Origin: Oscillatoria princeps RMCB-10
Lineage (GTDB): Bacteria > Cyanobacteriota > Cyanobacteriia > Cyanobacteriales > Oscillatoriaceae
DNA: 64,000 bases
Direction: 5' to 3'
NCBI GenBank assembly: GCA_019359235.1
Contig: JAHHHT010000005.1
Coordinates: forward strand, 186,001-250,000
Shown: piece after piece, positions 54,201 to 61,910 of the stretch
Layout of the letters: each line of letters opens with the position of its first letter
How positions within the stretch are numbered: position 1 is the first letter of the stretch
Notes under the pieces: model-generated
Database searches by the model: none
Seen by the model: only the letters and a program-made list of their open reading frames with translations
Told to the model about the DNA's origin: nothing
Translations under genes and position numbers: made by a program

Positions 54201-54765
54201 AGTCTGCCTTTCCGCCTGCGAAACCGGCATCACCAGCACGCAAACCCTTGTCGATGAATATGTGGGCTTAGTCAGTGGCTTCCTGGCAGTTGGAGCCACC
54301 CACGTTGCCAGCACCCTCTGGCAAGTAGACTCGCAAGCCACCGCGCTGATGCTGATCCAATTTTACCGCAATTTGCGGAAAAATAAAAGCGCTGCACATT
54401 TGCCCGATGAAGAACCCCACCCCCCAACCCCCTCCCCGCGTGCGGGGAGGGGGAGTAAGAGGGAGTTTTCCATGAGTGAAAAAAGTGTCAGTCATTCTTC
54501 TCCCGCGCCACCCCAAAATAACGCCGTGCCGGCAATCGCCCTGCAACAGGCGCAAGAGTGGCTGCGCACCGCCACTTATGATATACTGGGAAAGTGGTAC
54601 AGAGATGTGGCCTCCGAGTTTCAGGAGCGCCACCAGCGAGCCATCCAGCGTTTCTTGGAAACACAAGCCACGCGACAAAAAGAATTAGCTATAATAGAGC
54701 CAAATAAGCGCCCCTATGAACACCCGTACTACTGGGCGGCTTTCACCGGCACAGGTATCCTGTAA
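51271..54765 (+). CDS. TPR-CHAT protease
   Basis: 1164 aa from ATG 51271 (MKYDDSVEALLQQGHDKLDR); a frame opening at 51121 runs through a hairpin repeat and is rejected. About 15 TPR motifs (~1-510), units 4-14 nearly identical at DNA level, are followed by a linker (~540-800) and a C-terminal CHAT caspase-like domain with His in FNFTGHGEHN (~939) and Cys in VCLSACETG (~982). The end PYEHPYYWAAFTGTGIL is the typical CHAT terminus. TPR repeats would bind a trigger or partner and CHAT cleave a target. An element A copy (54388-54514) is in frame inside the domain. Two genes follow at 8- and 4-nt gaps, forming a tight operon. Confidence 0.92.
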   Translation: MKYDDSVEALLQQGHDKLDREQYQAALEIFQQAAARVPANAPALYGLGLACYRLQRYGDAVEHLTEALRIKEEYPLALVRRGLAYKALNENVLARADFERAIEIPAGDFEDWRGRGSALDDLGRYEEAIASYDRAIEIKPDSHYAWGYRGIALGNLGRYEEAIASYDRAIEIKPDKHDAWYSRGIALDDLGRYSEAIASYDRAIEIKPDKHQAWVNRGVALRNSGRYSEAIASYDRAIEIKPDYHYAWNGRGIVLCDCLRRYEDAIALFDRAIEFKPDDHYAWYNRGVALGNLGRYSEAIASYDRAIEIKPDKHQAWVNRGVALRNLGRYSEAIASCDRAIEFKRDNLEPWILRGATFDQLKRYSEAIASYDRAIEIKPDSHEAWLLRGDTFDQLKRYSEAIASYDKAIEFKPDFHEAWNNRGIALAYLGRYEEAIDSYDRAMEIKPDSHEAWNNRGEALRKLGRYSEAIASYDEALRLTGNQFWQAWQNRGIALLNSRGYDAAIRTWTDGIKALQPEYAEYHLGMGELHRKKGSEQYRHGKRLLNSTNIITGPAPRAPKIGPGKDTRRTLEQLNPFRHWQQARKSYEAALTFLTFEKFPEPHLEILQDLIKVCSDLGDAKAVENLLEKGAQLLDELRRTCEFDTQKISLSRKFAPFEQLRVDIRAESGDRNKQIEALELAEKRKNTCLAWMRYGWNFQFPSPNYQQMRQLLNPQTAIIYWHVSSAALTTFILRYDKKDPITHTLKPVTEKKSFGVFSQPVAHEHKAHLPAIRQLEDFERWVADWKRDYQEYRKISPKSSQKETHPWRVKMEERLNELAGILKIETLLTHLTGITQLILIPHRDLHLLPLEYLFRGKRFTLTRLPSAQVGIQLAKSGNAGEFSLLNVEQVGNPPLQFVHIESSVISLLYPNHQRLGENATPAQVIERLQKDAGAFNFTGHGEHNLDSPLESALIFNCGELLTLRDIFALENLPNCKLVCLSACETGITSTQTLVDEYVGLVSGFLAVGATHVASTLWQVDSQATALMLIQFYRNLRKNKSAAHLPDEEPHPPTPSPRAGRGSKREFSMSEKSVSHSSPAPPQNNAVPAIALQQAQEWLRTATYDILGKWYRDVASEFQERHQRAIQRFLETQATRQKELAIIEPNKRPYEHPYYWAAFTGTGIL
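51613..52700. repeat. 102-bp tandem repeats coding TPR units
   Basis: Eleven or so units with the shared core GGCGATTGCCTCTTATGACA plus GGGCGATTGAAATCAAACCC. Two segments (51895-51997 and 52197-52299) are nearly the same, indicating recent internal duplication or gene conversion. Confidence 0.85.
54388..54514. mobile_element. MITE-like element A copy inside the CHAT domain
   Basis: Starts AGCGCTGCACA. The core CCCCACCCCCCAACCCCCTC..GGGGAGGGGGAGTAAGAGGG is shared with other copies; the right end is degenerate. Likely target duplication AAAATAAA (54380-54387) and AAAATAAC (54515-54522). 127 + 8 = 135 bp, so the frame is kept. Confidence 0.75.
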
Positions 54766-54773
54766 CCAAAACT

Positions 54774-55205
54774 ATGTCCTCGATTGAGTTGCTAACCATT
54801 GACCCCGCTAACGCCCTCATTCTCAAAGCCTTTTTGAAGGCGCTGGCGCAACTAGACTCCTTCCCGCAAGCCTTACAGCCGGATCTGAAACAGCTGGCTA
54901 TCGCCATAGCTAACGGTGAGACTAAGCTAGCGGCTGACCTTGAAGATATCGCCACTACAAACGAGTCTCTCAATCAACTGTTTCAAGACGAATACAGCCG
55001 GATGTTACTCGAGTGTGAGTCAGAAGGCGAAAGACCGGGGAGACGGACAAATCAGGTTGAACTAGATCCGACACCTCCCTACCTGGGAAATGTCGCCGCC
55101 GAAATTCTCAGTTCAGACGATCCCAGTAAGTCGGCGCAAAAGAACAGCGATAAACTTGACCAAGCTCCACCCCTTCTCGACCCCACCATCATTGTAACAC
55201 CTTAG
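54774..55205 (+). CDS. Second gene of the TPR-CHAT operon, unknown function
   Basis: 143 aa, start 8 nt after the CHAT stop. An N-terminal helical half (MSSIELLTIDPANALILKAF, LQPDLKQLAIAIANG, LFQDEYSRMLLE) is followed by an acidic, Pro/Ser-rich and probably disordered C-terminal half (DPTPPYLGNVAAEILSSDDP). No known domain. Its shape, a helical domain plus flexible tail, would suit a regulator, adaptor or cleavage substrate of the CHAT protease. It is followed by the membrane protein gene after 4 nt. Confidence 0.78.
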   Translation: MSSIELLTIDPANALILKAFLKALAQLDSFPQALQPDLKQLAIAIANGETKLAADLEDIATTNESLNQLFQDEYSRMLLECESEGERPGRRTNQVELDPTPPYLGNVAAEILSSDDPSKSAQKNSDKLDQAPPLLDPTIIVTP

Positions 55206-55209
55206 CCTG

Positions 55210-56607
55210 ATGCGTCAAATTATTTATCCCAGCTTGGATCTGTTTGTTTACCAACTCGCAGAAGGGTTGGGGGCGGATGACGATAAAATCACCGCTGACA
55301 GACAGGCATTCCTGGCTAATTTGGCCGGCGTTCCCCCAAAAAAGCTCAAAGAGGTTGAAGAAACCCTCGCGCAGGAAAAGCCGGATCCTTTGGAAGACGT
55401 TGACTTTCCCGAAATTATAACCGAGGATAAATATCGCGCCGGTGGCTATTACACGCCGGTGCGGCTGAGCGATACTTATGGCCTTTTGTTTGCCGCCTCA
55501 GTAGAGGATAGCGATCCCCTAAAAGAGCAGCCGGTGAGTAGCTTCAAAGCGCTCAAGTCCCTGGCAAAAACCAAACAGGGCAACTTAGGAACAACCTGCA
55601 TTCTCTACGGCTACTTGCCCAAAGGGGAAGATTCCGCAACTCTGGCTGAAGACATTTTAACACAATTTCTGGATGGCGAGCCGGTCAAGTTAGAGTGGCA
55701 GGACTTAACTTGGGATTGGGACAAAAAACAGGCCCAACCGGCGAAATTCTTGGGCGCGGATGTGTTTTTCTTCCTTCCCGAAACGGGAGACTCCCAAAAC
55801 CTGGCAGCCGGTGGTATTTTTATCATCCTCTATCCCCAGCCAGATGAGAATCATACCATTCTCAATACCTACGCAGACTTGCACCGTCCTTGGATAGAGC
55901 TATTTTGGTTTCAGAACAAAATCCTCTGGGCTTACGAACAAGCGAAGCAAATCAAAGAACTGCTGAAACAAGACTTTATAAAAGTTAGCGAAACCTTCAG
56001 GCAAATCAAAAATCCCGAATTGGAATTGCCGCAATTACAGGAAATATTAGAGAAAAAGTCCCAGACGGTTGCCGGTTACGCAATCAACCTCAACTATCTG
56101 GAAATTCAGCTGCGCACCATAAAGATTAACTTGCGCAACTTCGACCTGTGCGCCGAATACCTGGAAAAACAAGCCCAGAAAATTTGCCCCAGCGAAACCA
56201 CCAACCTAAAATCCCTCCTGGACAAATTCAGCCAAATTGCCAGAGAGCAGTATCAAAAACAAGTCAGACAAGATATTGACAGCCTCAAACCCGGACTCGA
56301 AGCCCTAGAAAAGGTAATCAGCGCTGTCAACAGCCTGCACGCGCTCAAACAAGCGGAACGAGATCGCCGGCTGGAACACCTCATCCAATCCGTAGGTGCC
56401 GGTGTGGGAACTGCCTCAGTTGCAGCCACCGTTTCCTCAGCCTTAATTAAAGACTTTACTCCATTATACCCCAAAATCGACAAAAACAAACTCCCCTGGG
56501 CTGAACCAGTCTCGAATTTGGTCATTGTCCTGTTGTTGAGTCTTGTTTCAGGCTGGCTGTCATACAAAGGGCTTTGGAAATATTTGCACCGGCACCCCAG
56601 CAAATAA
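55210..56607 (+). CDS. Third gene of the TPR-CHAT operon, coiled-coil protein with C-terminal membrane segments
   Basis: 465 aa. Residues ~1-225 are a globular domain (MRQIIYPSLDLFVYQLAEGL; YRAGGYYTPVRLSDTYGLLF; LGADVFFFLPETG) with no match I can name. Residues ~240-390 are helical coiled coil (EILEKKSQTVAGYAINLNYL, LRTIKINLRNFDLCAEYLEK). A weak hydrophobic stretch (~393-415) and a clear one (~435-456; LVIVLLLSLVSGWL) end the protein. This soluble domain-long helices-two C-terminal segments layout recalls CorA-type channels, but no GMN motif is present. It could be the membrane effector of the operon. ATG start. Confidence 0.8.
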   Translation: MRQIIYPSLDLFVYQLAEGLGADDDKITADRQAFLANLAGVPPKKLKEVEETLAQEKPDPLEDVDFPEIITEDKYRAGGYYTPVRLSDTYGLLFAASVEDSDPLKEQPVSSFKALKSLAKTKQGNLGTTCILYGYLPKGEDSATLAEDILTQFLDGEPVKLEWQDLTWDWDKKQAQPAKFLGADVFFFLPETGDSQNLAAGGIFIILYPQPDENHTILNTYADLHRPWIELFWFQNKILWAYEQAKQIKELLKQDFIKVSETFRQIKNPELELPQLQEILEKKSQTVAGYAINLNYLEIQLRTIKINLRNFDLCAEYLEKQAQKICPSETTNLKSLLDKFSQIAREQYQKQVRQDIDSLKPGLEALEKVISAVNSLHALKQAERDRRLEHLIQSVGAGVGTASVAATVSSALIKDFTPLYPKIDKNKLPWAEPVSNLVIVLLLSLVSGWLSYKGLWKYLHRHPSK

Positions 56608-56640
56608 GACCAATTTTATTTTCTCGCTGGGAAGTAAAGA

Positions 56641-56737
56641 GGGCGAAGCATTGGCGAATGAAGATATCGGGCGGTGTCCTCCAGATCCTAGCGCCAATGC
56701 TTCGCCCCTACAAAGTATCTTGTAGGGGCGAAGCATG
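56641..56737. repeat. GGGCGAAGCATTGGCG inverted repeats
   Basis: GGGCGAAGCATTGGCG (56641-56656) and CGCCAATGCTTCGCCC (56692-56707) form 16-bp perfect arms; CCCCTACAA..TTGTAGGGG follows as a second hairpin (56705-56729). It lies past the operon and may terminate it. Confidence 0.75.
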
Positions 56738-57009
56738 AGCGCGACAATTTTTGCAATCGGTGAAAGGATTAAATTCGCTCATGCTAGCTGCTGACGCAGC
56801 CGCTGCGCTAACGCCCTTCCCCTAGCGCTATCCACAGACAATCGCCAACAGCATCTTTCAATCGCCAGGATCTATCCGCACACAACAGATATTCCCCCTC
56901 TCCACCCACCTTGGCGTACTTGGCGTCTTGGCGGTTAATTAAAACGTTCATTAAAATAAAGACAAAACCCCCACCCTCCACCCATGCTAACCCAACAGCA
57001 AACCCGCGC

Positions 57010-57189
57010 TTTGACCTCTCAGGCGCAGAACTCCAGATTTTCTCCCCATCAGGCGACCGGTTTCTCACCTTTGTAGAACTTGGACAGCAGCGCCAGCAAG
57101 CCGAAACCCAGCTACAGCAAGAGCGCCAGCGCCGGCAAGTTCTAGAAGCCAAGCTGCGAGAAATGGGCATTGACCCCAACCAACCCTAG
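57010..57189 (+). pseudogene. C-terminal fragment of a Uma2-family protein
   Basis: The frame FDLSGAELQIFSPSGDRFLT, FVELGQQRQQAETQLQQERQ, RRQVLEAKLREMGIDPNQP ends in a stop at 57189. It matches the coiled-coil tail typical of cyanobacterial Uma2 (DUF820) endonuclease-fold proteins. The PD-(D/E)XK-like catalytic part is missing; upstream sequence is repeat-like. Confidence 0.6.
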
Positions 57190-57263
57190 CGCCGGTGTCT
57201 CGCCGGTGTCCCCACCGCCGGTGTGGCTCATATACAGCAGTAGCGACTTAGGGAACGGACGTA

Positions 57264-57317
57264 GGACAGGCGTCTCGCCTGTCCCAAAGACCTTGAGGGC
57301 AGGCGAGACGCCTGCCC
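57264..57317. repeat. Two GGACAGGCG/GGGCAGGCG palindromes
   Basis: GGACAGGCG-TCT-CGCCTGTCC and GGGCAGGCG-AGA-CGCCTGCCC, 12 nt apart; the densest site of this family in the window. Confidence 0.75.
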
Positions 57318-57465
57318 TACGCCTATACTTCGCATCCCAGTGTCCATTACTGAGCTGTCTCTTGCTCTAACTTACGGTTAAATCATTAACAATATTATAC
57401 CTCGTTAACAGGCAAAGCAACTAAACGAGGGGAATTTATACACTAACCCCACAGCCGGACAACAG

Positions 57466-58395
57466 ATGACCGAACTCAACCTAGAAGCCCAACACACCGG
57501 CGAGCGCCTTGACCGCTACCTCGCCGCCCAACTCAGCGACCTCTCCCGCTCGCGCATCCAAGACCTCATAGCACAAGGCAACGTAAAAGTCAATGGTGAA
57601 ATTTGCGCATCCAAAAAAGCCACGGTGCTTTCCGGCGACCTCATCCAGCTCACTGTACCGCCGGCGGAACCCCTGGAACTCCAACCCGCCGACATCCCCC
57701 TGGAGATCCTCTACGAAGACGAGCACCTGCTCATCCTCAACAAACCTGCCGGTTTAGTCGTCCACCCCGCACCCGGACACGAAAGCGACACGCTGGTCAA
57801 CGCCCTGCTCGCCCACTGTCCCAACCTCGCCGGCATAGGCGGCGTCCAGCGTCCCGGAATAGTCCACCGGCTCGACAAAGACACCACCGGCGCACTGGCG
57901 ATCGCCAAAACCGACCGCGCCCACCAGCACCTGCAAGCCCAACTGAAAGCCAAAACCGCCCGCCGGGAATACCTGGGCGTGGTTTACGGAGCCCCCAAAA
58001 CGGAAACCGGCACCATTGACCAGCCCATTGGACGCCATCCGATTGACCGCAAGAAAATGGCCATCGTGCCGGTGGAAAAAGGCGGACGCCCAGCGGTCAC
58101 GCACTGGCGCGTCAAAGAGCGCCTCGGCAACTGCACCCTGATCCACTTCCAGCTAGAAACCGGGCGCACCCATCAAATCCGCGTCCACAGCGCCCACATC
58201 GGGCACCCGATCGTCGGCGACCCAGTTTACAGCAACGGTCGTTTTGCCGGTGTCAACCTTCCGGGACAAGCCCTGCACGCATGGCGGCTGCAGCTGGAGC
58301 ATCCCGTCACCGGCGAATGGATAGAAGCCGTCGCGCCCCTTCCCCAATCCCTGCTCACCCTCTTAGACGTGCTGCGGCGCAGGGCGAACTCGTAG
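57466..58395 (+). CDS. rluD: RluD-type 23S rRNA pseudouridine synthase
   Basis: 309 aa. An N-terminal S4 RNA-binding domain (GERLDRYLAAQLSDLSRSRI, QDLIAQGNVKVNG) precedes the RluA/RluD catalytic domain with the nucleophile Asp in GIVHRLDKDTTGALAIAK, plus LNKPAGLVVHP and ETGRTHQIRVH. Converts uridines of 23S rRNA (helix 69 for RluD) to pseudouridine. The choice between RluD and another RluA-family member cannot be settled from motifs alone. ATG start. Stand-alone. Confidence 0.9.
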   Translation: MTELNLEAQHTGERLDRYLAAQLSDLSRSRIQDLIAQGNVKVNGEICASKKATVLSGDLIQLTVPPAEPLELQPADIPLEILYEDEHLLILNKPAGLVVHPAPGHESDTLVNALLAHCPNLAGIGGVQRPGIVHRLDKDTTGALAIAKTDRAHQHLQAQLKAKTARREYLGVVYGAPKTETGTIDQPIGRHPIDRKKMAIVPVEKGGRPAVTHWRVKERLGNCTLIHFQLETGRTHQIRVHSAHIGHPIVGDPVYSNGRFAGVNLPGQALHAWRLQLEHPVTGEWIEAVAPLPQSLLTLLDVLRRRANS

Positions 58396-58670
58396 CTTTT
58401 CCCTCGTTTCCTCGTTCCCAGGCGGAGGGTGGGAACGAGGGTAAATCCCGTCTTACTCCCCCTCCCCGTTAACGGGGAGGGGGTTGGGGGGTGGGGTTCT
58501 TCATTCCAAAAATGTGCGGCGCAAGTTTCTTAAATCAACCGGTCTTCTGGCGGAACCGCAAAAACAAGGGGGCTAGAAACTAGCGACTAAAGACTAGCAA
58601 ATGAATCTAGCCTCTAGCATCTAGTTTCTAGCCCCCACTCAGAAAGAGCTATCGAAGCGTCAAACGCTGA
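58396..58670. repeat. Intergenic region with a left-truncated element A
   Basis: TTACTCCCCCTCCCCGTTAA followed by CGGGGAGGGGGTTGGGG and a degenerate right end (~58452-58520). A CTCGTTCCC..GGGAACGAG hairpin (~58411-58440) lies before it, and a TAGAAACTAG..CTAGTTTCTAG inverted repeat (58573-58636) after it, between the convergent rluD and cpcG genes. Confidence 0.6.
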
Positions 58671-59432
58671 TTACTTCCGACGGCTAGGAACCAGGCTGAG
58701 GTAATCAAGGCTCTGGGTGTTAACCTTGAGAACACTGGTCGGTACGGGGGTGAGCGACTGCGCCATATTCAGATACAGCGACGGATCGCCAGCCTTAGGC
58801 TGCTTTTCTTGCGGGATGAAGCGGCGCACCTGGTTCTGCCAGATGATTTGCGGGAAGCCCAGCTGATTGCGGTGGTATTCCTCATAGCGAGGAGTCTTCA
58901 GGTTGAAAGGCACTTCTCCTTTATTGCGCTGGGGCAAAATCCGCCGGCGCTGGTAGGGAACCGTGCTGTCACCAAAGTTGCTGAGGTACTCATCGCTGTC
59001 CAGCAAGGCGTTGATAAATCCTTGCAGACCTTGATTCACCACCACAATTGACCAAGCGATCTTTTCGCGCTCGCTGTAAACGTCGCGCCCCAAGATCCGC
59101 TGCACGCAGATTTCCACAAACCGGTAGTTGTTGTTGGTTTCGTGGTTCAGCCGGCGGAACGCATCCGAAGTCGCCAGACCGCGAATGAAATCCCGCACCG
59201 TTATCTGACCGTTTCTCAGCTGAGATTCCAAGAAAGTTTGGCGGGTGCTCTTGAGAATCTGGTGCTCGCTGAAAATTTGGCGATACGCCGCCCAAATCAC
59301 CTCGCCCAATTCTGCCGGTGAGGGCAGGTTTTCGGTTGTGTAAATCCGGGGCTGTTCGTCACCCGGCTTTTCATATCCAGCTACGCGCTGGTTTTGGCTC
59401 TTTGGAGCGTACTCTAGCAAAGGAATCGCCAC
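58671..59432 (-). CDS. cpcG: Phycobilisome rod-core linker polypeptide
   Basis: 253 aa from GTG 59432, giving [20 protein letters not shown], the exact place where CpcG proteins begin; a longer frame starts at 59483, but GGAG lies 8 nt before the GTG. The linker domain (~20-190) has [60 protein letters not shown] and [20 protein letters not shown]. The tail ([20 protein letters not shown]) anchors rods to the core. Attaches phycocyanin rods to the allophycocyanin core. A bilin lyase and an nblA-like gene lie within 2 kb. Confidence 0.96.
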   Translation of the reverse strand: MAIPLLEYAPKSQNQRVAGYEKPGDEQPRIYTTENLPSPAELGEVIWAAYRQIFSEHQILKSTRQTFLESQLRNGQITVRDFIRGLATSDAFRRLNHETNNNYRFVEICVQRILGRDVYSEREKIAWSIVVVNQGLQGFINALLDSDEYLSNFGDSTVPYQRRRILPQRNKGEVPFNLKTPRYEEYHRNQLGFPQIIWQNQVRRFIPQEKQPKAGDPSLYLNMAQSLTPVPTSVLKVNTQSLDYLSLVPSRRK

Positions 59433-59685
59433 CTGACAATCTCCGCAATTTCCAACTTTTGTTTGTGATTTGCCCTCAGTCAAAAGTCCAAGGTCATTTG
59501 TCTTTGGCCTTCAGTCCTCAGTCAAAAGTCCTGCAGCCTGCAAATGACCAATGACCAGTGGCCAATGACTGACTGCCACTGGCTGATATTTAACCAGCCA
59601 ACACTCAGATTAGGGGATTGCGGTCACGCAAATCTCATTTTTCTGAAGAAATGCAACAATCTGTAATATTTCTTGACACAGCGGT

Positions 59686-60525
59686 TCAAGCGCCCCCCTT
59701 CCAAAAGGCCAAGGGGTCAGGTGTGGGCCGGCAGTGGGGCCAATTGCGCAGCCAAGCTTCTCGCTCGCCCTCTTCCCACGCCGGTTCCCACACCGGCAGC
59801 TCCAGCCCCAGTCCCAAACAAAGGTGAGAAATCACGGCCAAAAAGCGCCGGTCGTGACCGGGCGCGCCCAAATGGGCGTGAGCGTATTCGTGGGCAACCA
59901 CACTCAGCCAGTCCTGCGGGTGGATGCGACCGGCATCAATGAGAATGGCCACCGGCTGGGCCAGGATATTGCACAGGGCGTCCACCCCAAACTCCCCAGC
60001 CAGAGGCGCAGCCAGAATTCGCATCACTCGCCGGTCTTCCGGATAGAAGCAGCTGTGACACGCTTCCAGACACTCTGACAGCTCAGCATTAACTGCATCG
60101 ATGTTGTGGCCAATCCAAGTGCAAATGCGGATGCGCTCATTGATGTCATCCGCCACACCGATCGTCTCTGGCTGCAAAGCCAGCCGGCGCACGGCATTCA
60201 GGTAATCCGCCCCCCGCAGGAAAGGGTCACTGGGGATTGGGGAGATTTTGGATTTTGGATTTTGGATTGGGGATTGGGGATTGGGCATGGGGCACTCGGC
60301 ATTGGGTCGGGAGTGGGCATTGAGCATGGGAATAATACGATTTGTTACAGGTGTGACGTTACAGGCTTCACACACTGTACTGCGCACACCCCATTCCTGC
60401 CACCTGACACCCGACGGCGTGCCGGTGGGCCACTCCCGCTCACCAGCCCAACACAGAATAGAACTCTTTGGTGTCAGCGCCACTGTCAGCCGGCTGGGAA
60501 GTTGAATCTGGACTGCCCGAGGCAT
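59686..60525 (-). CDS. Putative zinc metalloprotease-like protein with repeat insert
   Basis: 279 aa from ATG 60525 (MPRAVQIQLPSRLTVALTPK); 60582 is possible. The C-terminal half has WLSVVAHEYAHAHLGAPGHD, an HExxH variant (HEYAH) with a downstream His, plus CLEACHSCFYPEDRRVMRIL. This fits a cyanobacterial zinc-protease-like family of unknown substrate. Between residues ~75 and ~115 the coding sequence is made of STRR heptamers (NAECPMPNPQSPIQNPKSKI). The 5' end overlaps the 3' end of the bilin lyase gene by 86 bp in another frame. Confidence 0.72.
   Translation of the reverse strand: MPRAVQIQLPSRLTVALTPKSSILCWAGEREWPTGTPSGVRWQEWGVRSTVCEACNVTPVTNRIIPMLNAHSRPNAECPMPNPQSPIQNPKSKISPIPSDPFLRGADYLNAVRRLALQPETIGVADDINERIRICTWIGHNIDAVNAELSECLEACHSCFYPEDRRVMRILAAPLAGEFGVDALCNILAQPVAILIDAGRIHPQDWLSVVAHEYAHAHLGAPGHDRRFLAVISHLCLGLGLELPVWEPAWEEGEREAWLRNWPHCRPTPDPLAFWKGGA
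60240..60330. repeat. STRR-like heptamers inside the metalloprotease-like gene
   Basis: TTTTGGATTTTGGATTTTGG, then GATTGGGGATTGGGCATGGG units. Same class as 11878-12060; also keeps the host frame open. Confidence 0.75.
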
Positions 60526-61054
60526 CGTGGCCAGAATCAATCCGGCTTTCGGTGCAGAACGACGCCGTGCTGAACCCGCCAAAGCGTTTCACCGTGCTGG
60601 TGCGCATGCGCAGGTTGGGGCTGGCAAACCAGAAGCGCTCAACCGAACTCATGGTTTCATATTCGGTGATCAGCACCAGCGCCCCCTCCGAGTCCATCTC
60701 ATAGCGACCGGCGACCGGCACAATTTCCGCGTAGCCCCTTTCGCGCAGCATCAAACCCTGCTTGGGATTCTCCCCATCGGGGACGATGGCAAATACCGTC
60801 GAGCCCTCGTGATTGTCATCCTCTTTGTCCCACGCCATCGCCGCCTGCCACTTCACGAACGCCCCACCGGCAGCTTTGGCCGGATCTATCTCGTGCATCT
60901 GGCAGATTTCTGTCACTTTGGGATGATCAGCTCCCAAGGCTTCCACCGTAATCTCTGAGTCGCCCATCTCAGCTCGTCTGAAGGCCAGATGGTGAGTCGC
61001 GCGCTGCGAGCGCCACACCCCGGCACTCCGCTGAAAAAATTCCATTGCGTCCAT
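60440..61054 (-). CDS. CpcS/CpeS-type phycobiliprotein lyase
   Basis: 204 aa from ATG 61054 (MDAMEFFQRSAGVWRSQRAT); an upstream in-frame extension is rejected because this is the family start. The lipocalin-like fold carries STVFAIVPDGENPKQGLMLR, RGYAEIVPVAGRYEMDSEGA, LVLITEYETMSSVERFWFAS and PNLRMRTSTVKRFGGFSTAS. It attaches phycocyanobilin to the conserved Cys of phycocyanin or allophycocyanin subunits. The family normally ends soon after FSTASFCTE; here ~35 extra residues (Ser/Asp-rich) follow and run into the next gene. It works with cpcG products in phycobilisome assembly. Confidence 0.92.
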   Translation of the reverse strand: MDAMEFFQRSAGVWRSQRATHHLAFRRAEMGDSEITVEALGADHPKVTEICQMHEIDPAKAAGGAFVKWQAAMAWDKEDDNHEGSTVFAIVPDGENPKQGLMLRERGYAEIVPVAGRYEMDSEGALVLITEYETMSSVERFWFASPNLRMRTSTVKRFGGFSTASFCTESRIDSGHDASGSPDSTSQPADSGADTKEFYSVLGW

Positions 61055-61277
61055 TGGACACTGTCTCCCTGTAGTATGAGGCTTCGCGGTTTTTACCTTC
61101 TCATCATAAGGCTTGCGGCGGATTGATGAATTTTTGTAGCACAGATTAGTATGGAAATGTGCATAGCGCACAGTTTGTCAATAGGTGTTTACGATAATTT
61201 ACATTTAGGAGGATACAAGCCGGCGCACTCAACGTCTTCTGTATCTGTCCACCCTATTCAACTAAAGGATCAATCTT

Positions 61278-61448
61278 ATGGACATCCCCACCAGCCTGAC
61301 TTTGGAGCAACAGTTCAAGCTGCAAGTTCTGCGGGAACAGGTCAAGACCTTGAGCCAAGAGCAGGCACAGGAGTACCTGCTGGAGGTACTCAGACAAAAT
61401 ATGGTCAAAGACAACCTTTTCAAGCACCTGCTCAAAAAAGGCGCATAA
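61278..61448 (+). CDS. nblA: NblA-like phycobilisome degradation protein
   Basis: 56 aa: MDIPTSLTLEQQFKLQVLRE, then QVKTLSQEQAQEYLLEVLRQ and NMVKDNLFKHLLKKGA. The start (xxxPTSLxLEQxF), SxEQAQ(E/D)xL and two-helix length match NblA, which binds phycobiliproteins and recruits Clp protease when nitrogen or sulfur is short. AAAGGA lies ~9 nt before the ATG. It is close to cpcG and the bilin lyase gene but on the other strand. Confidence 0.85.
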   Translation: MDIPTSLTLEQQFKLQVLREQVKTLSQEQAQEYLLEVLRQNMVKDNLFKHLLKKGA

Positions 61449-61609
61449 CGTGCTTGAAGACAAGAAACCGGCGCGCTCGCCACCCCCCTTTGCTGTTGCG
61501 TTTTTAGGGGTGGCCCACGCCGGCTAACCGCAGCGGTTTTCACAAAGGGCCGAATACAAGCGCTTGGCAGTACGCTATTCTAGATACAATTCGGCCTGTT
61601 CGCAGGTAT

Positions 61610-61632
61610 GAATCCCTATCAGGGATTGAAAC
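61610..61632 (+). repeat. CRISPR-repeat-like solitary unit
   Basis: GAATCCCTATCAGGGATTGA followed by AAC, a perfect AATCCCT..AGGGATT hairpin with the ATTGAAAC end usual for CRISPR repeats. No further unit follows. A separate direct repeat, GCACAGACTTGGGTTTATC, occurs twice downstream (~61674 and ~61721) and does not match it. Confidence 0.55.
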
Positions 61633-61910
61633 TCAACTAAAGCGCCTGACCGCAAATCCCGGAAACGGCTCTTGCACAGACTTGGGTTTATCCCGTCCGA
61701 TCGCGTCTTAAGCTTCTCGCACAGACTTGGGTTTATCGCGTCTTGTCCCGTCTTGTCGCCTGTGGGGTCGCGGTGAGAGTTAATTCTTGAGCAATTAACC
61801 GGATTAAATATAACGGAATGTACTTGGGGCAAAGCCTCGCCTTACCCCTGCCGCGCTTACAGATAGATCATCCGTTAAATTCGTCATCCGGCACAGGGAG
61901 CGGGCGCAGT

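Noticed and set aside
61674-61745. Second CRISPR-like repeat near 61610
   Set aside because: GCACAGACTTGGGTTTATC occurs twice, but differs from the 61610 unit and has no hairpin; two copies are not an array.
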